64,000 nucleotides of DNA from Neolewinella maritima (lineage in GTDB: Bacteria; Bacteroidota; Bacteroidia; Chitinophagales; Saprospiraceae). The DNA lies in assembly GCF_923081025.1 (NCBI RefSeq), contig NZ_CAKLPZ010000003.1:310001-374000 (forward strand). Direction: 5' to 3'. The notes beneath the pieces are model-generated. The model saw only the letters and a list, made by a program, of their open reading frames with translations, made no database searches and was not told where the DNA came from. This document shows, piece after piece, positions 40,874-49,541 of this stretch. How positions within the stretch are numbered: the first letter of the stretch is position 1; every line of letters begins with the position of its first letter. A program made the translations under genes and the position numbers.

Positions 40874-41863
40874 GGGCTGCATGCCGAGCACTTCGGTGCA
40901 AAAGTCGACCATGGCGCGCTGGGCGGCCATCCAGTCTTTGGACTTGATGTCGCTACCTACGAAGTGGGTTTCGGGAGTGGGTAGGGGCTGTAGGCGTACC
41001 TGGTCCGGCGGGGTAGCCAGGAGCTCGTGCAGCTCCGGGTAACGGTCTATTTCGACGTGCTCGTCTTCGTTCAGTGCGTTCTTGTGGTAATACAGTATCA
41101 GGACCGGACTACGGACCCTGCGGAAGGTAGTATCGCCCATGGTGGTCTGCACGAGTATCTGCAGATCGACCAGCGCACGGGAGGGGTAGATGGTATCGAA
41201 ATACTGTGCGGCACCGGGCTCTTCGTGGCTGATCTTCTTATTGGTGCCGAAACTGGCCAGGTTGGCTAGCTCGTGCCCCCAGGGGGACATGAGGAGGGAG
41301 GCGCCGGGCTGGTCGTCCTCTACGTTGGGGCCCATATTGATGAGGCCGGCCACGTCGTCCGGAAAGTCGGCCGCCAGCTTGAAGGCCAGGGTGCCCCCGG
41401 TGGAGGTGGACATCAGGATCACCCGTCGGCCGATCTGTTTACCGATGGCCAGGGCTTCGCGGGCATCCTGCCAGGCGGCTTCGGGACTGAAATCCTGTAG
41501 GGCGGCCCGTGCTTGAAGACCGTGTCCGGCCCAGCGGCCCAGGTAGACGTTACTGCCAAAAATGCGGGGGACGTTCACGTTCACGGGGTAGCCGTCGCGG
41601 TAGCTGCCCGCGAAACCGTGGAGGTAGACGAAGGCGTAGTCAGTGACCCGGGGGGTGGAATCGTTCCACACGATACGGGCCTGGTTATTAGGACGGGTGG
41701 GTTGGCTGGCTTCTCCTTGCTGCACGTAGCGGTCCAGGTCAGCCAGCGTCTGCGGTACGGTGGGGAGGGTTTCGGCGTAGGTCGGAATGTCGATCCGGGG
41801 GCCGAGGAAGTACGCTAAGACGATAACGGCCAGCAGTATGGCAGCGATGTAGACCATCTTCAT
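40829..41863 (-). CDS. Membrane-anchored alpha/beta hydrolase
   Basis: This 344-residue protein starts with a single anchor helix (MVYIAAILLAVIVLAYFLGP) and then a hydrolase-fold domain: YVFVYLHGFAGSYRD-like (here YAFVYLHGFAGSYRDGYP) with the oxyanion loop, then RVILMSTSTGGTLAF with the nucleophile Ser in STSTG instead of the usual GxSxG. The acid and His are near ILYYHKNALNEDEHVEID and PETHFVGSD. It probably faces the periplasm and hydrolyses an ester or lipid. It is the last gene of a four-gene operon (14 bases after the antiporter) and overlaps murQ by 45 bases tail to tail. Confidence 0.8.
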   Translation of the reverse strand: MKMVYIAAILLAVIVLAYFLGPRIDIPTYAETLPTVPQTLADLDRYVQQGEASQPTRPNNQARIVWNDSTPRVTDYAFVYLHGFAGSYRDGYPVNVNVPRIFGSNVYLGRWAGHGLQARAALQDFSPEAAWQDAREALAIGKQIGRRVILMSTSTGGTLAFKLAADFPDDVAGLINMGPNVEDDQPGASLLMSPWGHELANLASFGTNKKISHEEPGAAQYFDTIYPSRALVDLQILVQTTMGDTTFRRVRSPVLILYYHKNALNEDEHVEIDRYPELHELLATPPDQVRLQPLPTPETHFVGSDIKSKDWMAAQRAMVDFCTEVLGMQPLLPVDHVADAALLE

Positions 41864-41877
41864 GGGGGCGCGGTCGG

Positions 41878-43200
41878 CTAGTGTTCCGGCTCCTTTTCGA
41901 CGATGGCGTCGGCCAGGGTGGGGGCCTTCCAGCGTTCGTAGCCGATGGGAGCGGAGGCCACGCGGCGGATGGCAGAGGTGGTACGCTTCTTGTCTACGAT
42001 CATGGCAAAGGTCATGATGAGGCTGGTGCCGATGATGATGTACAGCAGCACGCCAGGCTCGAAGCCGGCCACCTGTACCTCCTGGGGAATGGCGTTAAAC
42101 AGCAGTACCGTAATCAGGCCCCGGGGAGCCACGAAGAGCTGCGGCAGGATATCGCTACCCAGAAAGATGCGCAGAATGACGAAGCGGATCAGGTAGATAC
42201 TGAGAATGATGAGCCCGCTCACCATAGCCACCTGCAGACTCAGCAGGGAAGACAGCACGATCGTGATACCGAAGATGACGAAGAAGAAGGTGCGCACCAC
42301 GAAGGCTGTTTCTACCGTCACTACGTGCAGCCCCTCATAGATGTGCAGCGCTTGCTTGTAGTTGAGCAGTTTGCGGAGTGGACCCTTAAAGAACAGCCGC
42401 ATATTGGCGATGATGAGGCCGAAGGTCAGGATGATGATCAGCGACGACAGGTGCAGGGTCTTGCCGATGGCGTAAAGCAGCAGCAGCACCGCGATGAGCA
42501 GGAAGAGCTTGACGTGGCTCTTGATGTTCTGGAAGATCAGGATGATCACGTAGCTGGCCACCAGGGAGACTACGATGGTGATCAGGATATTGCCCAGGTA
42601 GGCGAGTCCGCTGGCGTGGTGCTCGATGACGTCCAGACCGTCGGCTCCTTCGGTAGGTGCTACGGGGAGCTGACTACTGATGAAGTAGAACAGCATGATG
42701 CCCATGATGTCCGAAAAGGTACTCTCATAGATGTGGAACTCCCGCTTGTGCCCCTTCAGACCGGTCACGCTGGGAATGATGATGGCGCTCGACAGGATGG
42801 ATAGCGGAGTGGCGTACAGCCAGGCCAACTGGGGGGTCATGTCTTCGATGAAATACTCCAGGATCTCCGCAGCGGCCCAGGTAGAGGCCAGAAGACCCAG
42901 CAGGGCTACGATGAGCGCCTTGCCGATGGCCAGGTACTTGTCGCGTTCCAGCTTGAGCTCCAGGGCGGCCTCCAGGACGATCATGATCAGCCCGACGATA
43001 CCAAGGATCTCCAGGATCGGAAAGAAGTTGAGGTTACCCAGGCCAAAGTAGCGCAGGCCCTGCTGGAGAAAAATGCCCAGAATGATGAGCATCAGTACCG
43101 AGGGTACATTGGTGCGCTTACTGATCTCGCCGAAAAAGAACGACAGGATGATGATCACCGAGGCCTCGATGATGAGGTAGTAGGGATTGGCTAAGTCCAT
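41878..43200 (-). CDS. Cation:proton antiporter (CPA family)
   Basis: This 440-residue protein has about 12 membrane helices (LIIEASVIIILSFFFGEI, FPILEILGIVGLIMIVLEAA, IALLGLLASTWAAAEIL-type). The unwound-helix region has PLSILSSAIIIPSV. A C-terminal cytoplasmic tail with many charges is short. The sequence resembles the Kef/NhaP-like Na+ or K+/H+ antiporters. It stands third in an operon: its start is 3 bases after the MscS-like stop, and the hydrolase follows 14 bases on. Joint control of ion exchange with a channel-like protein is plausible (inference). Confidence 0.9.
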   Translation of the reverse strand: MDLANPYYLIIEASVIIILSFFFGEISKRTNVPSVLMLIILGIFLQQGLRYFGLGNLNFFPILEILGIVGLIMIVLEAALELKLERDKYLAIGKALIVALLGLLASTWAAAEILEYFIEDMTPQLAWLYATPLSILSSAIIIPSVTGLKGHKREFHIYESTFSDIMGIMLFYFISSQLPVAPTEGADGLDVIEHHASGLAYLGNILITIVVSLVASYVIILIFQNIKSHVKLFLLIAVLLLLYAIGKTLHLSSLIIILTFGLIIANMRLFFKGPLRKLLNYKQALHIYEGLHVVTVETAFVVRTFFFVIFGITIVLSSLLSLQVAMVSGLIILSIYLIRFVILRIFLGSDILPQLFVAPRGLITVLLFNAIPQEVQVAGFEPGVLLYIIIGTSLIMTFAMIVDKKRTTSAIRRVASAPIGYERWKAPTLADAIVEKEPEH

Positions 43201-43203
43201 GGG

Positions 43204-43929
43204 TTAGCGTTTGGCAAGCGTGGCGGGGTATCCCCATTCGTCGAGCAGCGCGAGCAGCTCCGTGAGTTGTTTTTCTTCGCGCACCGACAGGCGGGCCTGG
43301 ATGCGTCGTTCTTCCTTTCCGGTATAGGACAGTTCGGGCTTGAAGCTGCGATCGAGGTAGGGCGTGGTGGTCAGGCGGTCGGCCAGCGTCTGTAGGGGAG
43401 CACTGGCATCCTTGGGCGGCGTGAGGTGCAGCTGGTAGAAGCCCCCGATGTCCTTGCCGGTCACCAGGCTATAGCCCTGGGTGAGCAGGGTGGTATAGTT
43501 GGTGAAGTGGAGTCCCTCGCCGGTCTGTAGGTAGATGCCGATGGGACTGATGCGGCTGATGACCCCCTTGGCCCGTTCGGTACGCATGCGCTTGCCCACC
43601 GCGATCAGGGGATTGAACAGTACGATGCGCCCGCTGAGGTAGTCGCGGATGCGGGAGAAGCCCGCCGCTACGAGAAACAGCAGCACCGTACCGTGCAGTA
43701 CGGGGTTGATGTACACGAAGATCACGGCCAGTACCAGCACCGTGATGGGTTGGTACAGTAGCAGGAAGGGGGCTACGATCGCGTAGGCGGTAGCCCGGAA
43801 GCCCTCCACCCGCTTGGTGCGCACGAGGCGCTCGCGGGCCAGCAGCAACAGGGCGTAGAGTCCGTAGAGGATCAGCGCGGCTAGCAGCAGGTCCGTCCAG
43901 GAGAAGTACGAGTAAAGCAGTAGATCCAC
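43204..43929 (-). CDS. MscS-like membrane protein
   Basis: The GTG at 43929 gives 241 residues. Three hydrophobic segments (LLLAALILYGLYALLLLARE, AYAIVAPFLLLYQPITVLVL and VIFVYINPVLHG to LLFLVAAGF) are followed by an MscS-like beta domain: FNPLIAVGKRMRTERAKGVI, SRISPIGIYLQTGEGLHFTN, then YTTLLTQGYSLVTG. The rest is a small alpha/beta cytoplasmic part. This suggests a small channel. The reading frame extends upstream to 44622 but there overlaps the ATPase gene and loses any sense, so GTG is preferred. It begins 11 bases after the ATPase stop and ends 3 bases before the antiporter start. Confidence 0.7.
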   Translation of the reverse strand: MDLLLYSYFSWTDLLLAALILYGLYALLLLARERLVRTKRVEGFRATAYAIVAPFLLLYQPITVLVLAVIFVYINPVLHGTVLLFLVAAGFSRIRDYLSGRIVLFNPLIAVGKRMRTERAKGVISRISPIGIYLQTGEGLHFTNYTTLLTQGYSLVTGKDIGGFYQLHLTPPKDASAPLQTLADRLTTTPYLDRSFKPELSYTGKEERRIQARLSVREEKQLTELLALLDEWGYPATLAKR

Positions 43930-43940
43930 GCGGCAGGGGG

Positions 43941-46304
43941 CTAGTTGGGGTAGGTAAGGTAATCTTCGGCGTCGAGCATGCGGCCTACGTCGTTGGCAAT
44001 CCGCTCGGCTAACTCCAGACTGCCGTCGTTGTTGCGGGTCACTACCCCTACGCGGATCAATCGCTGCAGAATGCTTCCGTAGCGCTCGGCGTAGGCCGGA
44101 CCGAAGAGTCTGCGCAGTCTGAAGTCGCGGCTGCGCTTCTCGAGCACGAGCGTGGAAAGGATCGTGGCCGTATCGGGCGTCAGAAAGCCGGGTAATGTGT
44201 AGCGGCGGCCTACCGGTTGGTAGACCCGCGTGTCGTCGTACCGCTCGGTGAAGTACGCCCACCGGTTGATGGTGTCCCCCACGTTGCCGTCCGTGGCCCG
44301 GTAAATGCGGCGTACGAGCTGGCCGAAGGCCGCCTCGCTGATGGCTTCGCCCTGTGCATTCACCATTTGCTTGTGGGTGGCCCCGTGCCGCAGCAGTACG
44401 GCCTGGCGCATGTCGTCCAGCGCAAAGTCGTCCAGGTTGATCTCGGTCTGAAATACCCGGTCGAGCTCCATGAAGCGGTCCAGGTGGCGGTACACGGCGT
44501 TGGTTGTAGCTACGAGGTAGAAGATGCGTCCGGAGTAGTCGTCGATGTGCTCGCCGAGCGCGCGCACGTTCTCGGCCAGTCCGTGGTCCTTGTCCCACCA
44601 GAGTTCCAGGTCGTCGATCCACACCAGGGGGCGCGACTGCAGGGTATACTTCTGTACGAATGCCAGGGCTTCGCGCAGGTTCCCGCTGGTCTTAGTACGC
44701 CGGCCCTGCACGGTCAGGGGAGCGTTGGGCTGCAGCCGGATGGTCTGCCCGGCAAAGTAGCGGTTGGTGATCATCTCACCGAATAGCGTCTTGCCGGCCA
44801 GTCGGTTGCCGGTCAGCACCACGGCACCCCGGTAGCCCTGCCGCCAGCTGTCGACGAGCTGCGCCATGTGGGCCGTCTCGCGTTCGCGGCCTACCAGAAA
44901 AGATTCCCCGATGTAGCCCTTGGTCATCAGAATATTGGTATAGGCGGCATTGTCCGGTGAGACGCTCCGCTGGCGGATCACCCGCACGGTGCGCTCACTC
45001 ACACTGAGGCGGTCTTCACGCACCGCATCGCCCAGCAGGCGGTTTACACCCGTGACGTGCTCACCCAGCCAGTTGCGTACGGTATTGACCAGGCGGCCCT
45101 GGCGGCGGGTAAATACATTGATGCCGGTCTGTAGCGGTAGCGGTAGGAAACCGGCCTCGGCGCGGTATACGGACGTCAGCCGCAGGTCCTGCTCGATGCG
45201 GGCCTCCAGGCGCTGCCGCAGGGTAGTGTAGTCGCGCCGCCGCGCTGCGATCTGCTCGGTGAAGGTGCGGAAGGGTTCGGCCAGTGAATTGTTCGTGAAA
45301 CTAACGTCGTGACCGGCCTTGATCTCGTTGCTCAGCAGGAGGGCGCGGTTGCGTACGTTGACCAGAGCTACGTTGAGTCCGTTGCTGACCTGTGCGCTCA
45401 GCTCCCAGAGCTCGTAGAGCAGGGGCATGGCCTGGGCCGATACCCACTGATCGGTGGCGCGGCGGAAGTTGACCTCCTTGTATCGCAGCATGCCCTCATC
45501 GGAAGCTACCGTTACGCGCTGCTCGCCCAGCTGGGCGGTCTTGGTAGTGATCGCATTGGTGAAGCGATCAAGCCGGGGCAGGGTGGCCTCTTCGCTGATG
45601 TAGTCGTCCAGTTTACTGGCCACCATGCCGGGCCGCTCCAGGTCGTGGTCGCCGGTGGTGATGTATTCGGTGACTTCGGTGGCGCGACGGGCCGCGCGGT
45701 CGATCACCTGCTGACTGGCCTCGATGGCCTCCTCCAGTAGGTTCCGCAACTGGGTGAAGTGCTGCTGCTCCTGCTGCAGGCTAGTGTATTCTTCCGCCAG
45801 GTCTTCAGACTGCCCCGCCAGTTCGTTGAGTTGGTGGCGGTACACGGGCCAGGGATTGTGCTGAAGCTTCCAGGCGTTGAGCTGCTTGCGGCGCTTGCGT
45901 TCGTCGCGCTGTAGCAGCTCCAGCTGGGTCTGGTGATCGTGTTCCCATTCCTCCAGGGCCTCGGTGAGCGCGAAGCGGGAGCGGGCGTATAGATCGTCCA
46001 CCTCCTCGGGAGTAGACTGCCCTTCGGCGACCAGTAGACTAGCTACCTGAAGCTGCAACTGCACGTCGCGGTAAAGCATCATGAAGTGCTTGGCGCGCTC
46101 GGCCCATACGAAGTGTAGCAGCCGGCAGTCCAGATCCAGCGGGTTTTCCTCCTCGCCGGAGGGGCAGGTATCTCCCCGGGTGATCATGGTATCGGCCAGC
46201 TCGCGGGTACGCTGCGCCATTTCTTCTACGGGACCGTCTACGGTCAGGCGCTGAATACTGGAGGCGGCCGTCGTAGCCAAAGAAGCGGGTAGAATCGTAG
46301 ACAT
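43941..46304 (-). CDS. Coiled-coil ATPase with C-terminal winged helix, unknown role
   Basis: This 787-residue protein has no membrane helix. Residues 1-460 are almost all helical, with coiled coils at about 120-210 (ALEEWEHDHQTQLELLQRDE and RNLLEEAIEASQQVIDRAAR). A P-loop domain follows: Walker A GNRLAGKT (499-506), Walker B LVWIDDLELWW (Asp564, Asp565) and a sensor-1-like YLVATTN ending near residue 602. The C-terminus (ILSTLVLEKRSRDFRLRRLF, GSILQRLIRVGVVTRNNDGS) looks like a winged helix. This is a STAND/AAA-like layout. It is the first gene of the MscS-like, antiporter, hydrolase operon. Its ATG lies six bases after TATCTTAC on the minus strand. No named family was recognised. Confidence 0.7.
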   Translation of the reverse strand: MSTILPASLATTAASSIQRLTVDGPVEEMAQRTRELADTMITRGDTCPSGEEENPLDLDCRLLHFVWAERAKHFMMLYRDVQLQLQVASLLVAEGQSTPEEVDDLYARSRFALTEALEEWEHDHQTQLELLQRDERKRRKQLNAWKLQHNPWPVYRHQLNELAGQSEDLAEEYTSLQQEQQHFTQLRNLLEEAIEASQQVIDRAARRATEVTEYITTGDHDLERPGMVASKLDDYISEEATLPRLDRFTNAITTKTAQLGEQRVTVASDEGMLRYKEVNFRRATDQWVSAQAMPLLYELWELSAQVSNGLNVALVNVRNRALLLSNEIKAGHDVSFTNNSLAEPFRTFTEQIAARRRDYTTLRQRLEARIEQDLRLTSVYRAEAGFLPLPLQTGINVFTRRQGRLVNTVRNWLGEHVTGVNRLLGDAVREDRLSVSERTVRVIRQRSVSPDNAAYTNILMTKGYIGESFLVGRERETAHMAQLVDSWRQGYRGAVVLTGNRLAGKTLFGEMITNRYFAGQTIRLQPNAPLTVQGRRTKTSGNLREALAFVQKYTLQSRPLVWIDDLELWWDKDHGLAENVRALGEHIDDYSGRIFYLVATTNAVYRHLDRFMELDRVFQTEINLDDFALDDMRQAVLLRHGATHKQMVNAQGEAISEAAFGQLVRRIYRATDGNVGDTINRWAYFTERYDDTRVYQPVGRRYTLPGFLTPDTATILSTLVLEKRSRDFRLRRLFGPAYAERYGSILQRLIRVGVVTRNNDGSLELAERIANDVGRMLDAEDYLTYPN

Positions 46305-46474
46305 AGCGCGGTAAGATAGTACTCAGGCGGCAAGCAGTTCGCCCACACTGTATATCGATAGCCGGGGTGCGAAAGCCGTAGGGGCAGGTACGGGTAAAGC
46401 CCGCAACCGTCCGTTGGACGGCTAGCAGCTGTAGGTCTGAGCCCTATCTTGGCGGCACGCAAACCATCTGGCTT
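46305..46474. promoter_or_regulatory. Divergent promoter region of the ATPase operon and CotH gene
   Basis: On the minus strand TATCTTAC (46318 to 46311) lies six bases before the ATPase ATG. On the plus strand TATCTTGG (46445-46452) lies 22 bases before the CotH start. Between them CCGTCC-GTT-GGACGG (46407-46421) can form a hairpin; it has no T-run and may be an operator. Confidence 0.4.
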
Positions 46475-49432
46475 TTGTTCCTCTCCAGCCCCCTCACCTT
46501 ACGCTGTGCATTAGCCTTAGTACTCCTTCCGGTGGGGCAGTGGGTCGCGGCGCAGTCCATCGTGCTCAACGAGCTCGTTACCGCTAACACGACCGGACTA
46601 CGGGATCACTACGGAGAGTACTCCGACTGGATCGAGCTTTATAATAGCGGTAACGTAGCGGTACCACTGGAAGGATACCGGCTCACGGATGGTGATGCAC
46701 CCACGGATGCATGGGTACTACCGGACACGATACTTGCTCCAGACAGATACCTCCTACTATGGGCCAGTGGTCGCGGTGCACCAGCTCCGAACGGTGAGCT
46801 ACACACTGACTTCAAACTGCGCGCCGCCGGCGAGGTGGTCCGGTTGCTGCGGCCCAGCGGTGATGTGATGGACACCAGTCCGGCCGTAGCCCTACAGCCC
46901 GATCTGGCCCTGGGCAGGATCCCTACGGACCGCACGAACTGGTACTACCTGAGCCCCGCCAGCCCGGGAACAAGCAATGCTACAGCAGCGGCCTATACCG
47001 GTACGGTGGCCGGTCCAGGCTTCGTCCATACCGAAGGATTTTACCGCGATAGCCTGTCGGTGGTCATACGGGCGGAAGCCGGTAGTGGTACCATGTACTA
47101 CACCCTGGATGGAAGCCCACCTGACCGTACCGCTATACCATATACCGGGCCGTTCACCGTGCGGCAGACCACTACCGTCCGGGCCAGATCCTACCGTGCC
47201 GGCGCACTGCCCAGCCCGGTCGTCACCGCCACCTACCTGCTGGAGGATACGGCCCTGCCTACAGTAAGTCTGGTCACTGACCCGGCCAATCTATTCGGCG
47301 ACGGAGGCATCTATACCCGGTATCGGTTGGATGAGGAGCGCCCGATCCGGATGTCCTACTTCGGTACGGACCGGCAGCTCGCCTTCGCCGCTGACCTGGG
47401 CGTCAAGATCCACGCACCGGAGCCCGCCCGGCAGAAATCGCTGCGGCTCTACGCCCGCGCCCGCTACGGGCAGTCCGCTATCGATTACCCCCTGTTCGGA
47501 ACTACGGGAGTGAAAAGCTTGCGCCGCCTGATCCTCCGCAATGCGGGTAACGACGGTACCCAGAAGGGCGGTATTCACCTGAAGGACGCCCTTGCGCACC
47601 GGCTGTACCAGCAGCTCGACCCGGATCATCATGCGTCGGCCTACCAGCCGGTCAATGTATTTCTGAACGGCGCCTACTTCGGCGTGTACAACCTGCGCGA
47701 GCGGCAGGACGAGCACTATCTGGAAAGCCATACCGGCCTACAGCCCCGGGAGGTCGACTTCCTGGAGTATGACTACGCGGAGCGCAGCAAGCAGAATACC
47801 CTGAGTGGCGACTGGGTGGACTACACGGCGCTGCGGGAATTCTTCCTGACCCACGACCTGCAAACGGACGAGCACTACGCTACGGCCAGCGCACGCATCG
47901 ACCGGGCAAACTTCATCGATTACCAGCTGCTGGAGATCTTCGTGGGCAACCAGGACTGGCTAAACAACAACATCAAATTTTGGCGACCGCGCCACGCAGC
48001 CGGGCGCTGGCGCTGGGTACTCTGGGACATCGACTACGGTCTGGGTACCCAGACGGCCGCGGCGGTAGGGCAGCCAGACTTCGACTTCCTGAGCATGGCC
48101 ACGGGCTGGGGCGGCTGGGGCGGCGGTGACTATACCTGGATGCTGCGGAATCTGCTCCGGCATCCGGACTTCAGGGAGCGGTTCATACGCCGCGCTTTCG
48201 ATCTGTACAATACCTCATTCTCGCCCAGCTATGTCGCCGCCGAGTTGGAGGCCGTCCGCCAAATTATCGAGCCCGAGCTAGGCCGCCACCTGGCGCGCTG
48301 GGGCAAGTCGGCGGAACGCTACGAGACTCATTACGCCCACACCCTCGATTTCGTGACCCGTCGTACCGGCTTCGCACGGGACCGCCTCATCAAAACGTTT
48401 GCTCTGGACACAAGCCTCCATCAGCTTACCGTCGATGTAGCCTCCCCGGCCGGTGGCAGGGTGAGCGTAAACACCCTGTACCTGGATTCACGCACCCCGG
48501 GGTGGCAGCGCCGGCCCTATCCCTGGACGGGTAGCTACACCCGCGACTACCCCGTGCAGCTCACCGCGATCCCGCAGCCCGGCTACGTCTTCTCCCACTG
48601 GGAGGGAGACACCACCGCCACGGTGCCACGACTTGACGTGGTGCTGGACCATGATTTCAGTACTATTGCCGTATTTGTTGCGGCGGAGGCCACGCAGGTG
48701 CCACAGCTGGTGATTAATGAAGTGCTCACCGACAATGCCGGCACCTACGCCGATAAGCTCGGTAGACTCACGGACTGGTTCGAGCTGTATAATCCCGGTG
48801 AGCAGCCCGTCAGTCCGGTAGGACTATACGTAACGGACGATCCCGCCGACCCCACGAAGTGGCAGCTCACCGGCGTTGACCCCCTCACCACACTCATCGA
48901 AGCGGGGGGCTACACCACCTTCCACGCCAGTGCGGCACCGGAGCGGGGGGACCTCCACGTCGATTTCAAGCTCAGCCGGTCCGGCGAATACCTCGGACTG
49001 TACTACCGTGCACCGGATGGGATCATCCATCTCGTCGATGCCGTAGACGTGCCACCCCTGCAGACCGACGAGAGCTACGGTCGACTTCCCAATGGCGGGC
49101 CTGAATGGACCTATCTGGATGTAGCAAGCCCTAATGCAGCGAATGAAGCTGAATTAGTCTCCGAAACGGAACCCGCTGTAGTTCAAGCGTTCTTCAGCCT
49201 GTACCCCAATCCGGCGGCTACGACCGTAGTCCTGCAACCCACGGTACACCAGGGGCACTATACCCTACAACTCACAAATGCAGTGGGCCAGCTCGTATAC
49301 CGGAAACGGATCACCGCCCCGGGCCCTTATCGGATGGACGTGGGTGGGCTACCTCCTGGCCTCTATACAGTCACGGCGGTTTCCCGAACGGGGGACTGGC
49401 GGGCGGTGCGGCAGTTTGCGGTAGTGCGATAA
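46475..49432 (+). CDS. CotH/lamin-tail surface protein with type IX sorting domain
   Basis: This 985-residue protein begins with TTG at 46475; no ATG or GTG fits nearby, and the signal peptide (FLSSPLTLRCALALVLLPVG, then QWVAAQ) starts right there. Domains in order: a lamin-tail domain (IVLNELVTANTTGLRDHYGE, YSDWIELYNSGN), a chitobiase-like C-terminal domain (GTMYYTLDGSPPDRTAIPY), a CotH kinase-like domain (NVFLNGAYFGVYNLRERQDE and WRWVLWDIDYGLG), a second lamin-tail domain (VINEVLTDNAGTYADKLG) and a type A sorting domain (FSLYPNPAATTVV). CotH kinases phosphorylate secreted proteins. The protein is exported by the type IX system. Confidence 0.88.
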   Translation: MFLSSPLTLRCALALVLLPVGQWVAAQSIVLNELVTANTTGLRDHYGEYSDWIELYNSGNVAVPLEGYRLTDGDAPTDAWVLPDTILAPDRYLLLWASGRGAPAPNGELHTDFKLRAAGEVVRLLRPSGDVMDTSPAVALQPDLALGRIPTDRTNWYYLSPASPGTSNATAAAYTGTVAGPGFVHTEGFYRDSLSVVIRAEAGSGTMYYTLDGSPPDRTAIPYTGPFTVRQTTTVRARSYRAGALPSPVVTATYLLEDTALPTVSLVTDPANLFGDGGIYTRYRLDEERPIRMSYFGTDRQLAFAADLGVKIHAPEPARQKSLRLYARARYGQSAIDYPLFGTTGVKSLRRLILRNAGNDGTQKGGIHLKDALAHRLYQQLDPDHHASAYQPVNVFLNGAYFGVYNLRERQDEHYLESHTGLQPREVDFLEYDYAERSKQNTLSGDWVDYTALREFFLTHDLQTDEHYATASARIDRANFIDYQLLEIFVGNQDWLNNNIKFWRPRHAAGRWRWVLWDIDYGLGTQTAAAVGQPDFDFLSMATGWGGWGGGDYTWMLRNLLRHPDFRERFIRRAFDLYNTSFSPSYVAAELEAVRQIIEPELGRHLARWGKSAERYETHYAHTLDFVTRRTGFARDRLIKTFALDTSLHQLTVDVASPAGGRVSVNTLYLDSRTPGWQRRPYPWTGSYTRDYPVQLTAIPQPGYVFSHWEGDTTATVPRLDVVLDHDFSTIAVFVAAEATQVPQLVINEVLTDNAGTYADKLGRLTDWFELYNPGEQPVSPVGLYVTDDPADPTKWQLTGVDPLTTLIEAGGYTTFHASAAPERGDLHVDFKLSRSGEYLGLYYRAPDGIIHLVDAVDVPPLQTDESYGRLPNGGPEWTYLDVASPNAANEAELVSETEPAVVQAFFSLYPNPAATTVVLQPTVHQGHYTLQLTNAVGQLVYRKRITAPGPYRMDVGGLPPGLYTVTAVSRTGDWRAVRQFAVVR

Positions 49433-49541
49433 AACAGTCTATTGGAGCCGACCACCAAAACTAGGGGCTAGTTGCATCTGGCCGAATACTACACAAAATT
49501 CGAGTACGCCGCCCATCGAGCCGGTCCCGACCCAAACGCCC

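Noticed and set aside
43930-44622. N-terminal extension of the MscS-like reading frame
   Set aside because: It lies inside the ATPase gene in another frame and is Arg/Pro-rich without domain content.
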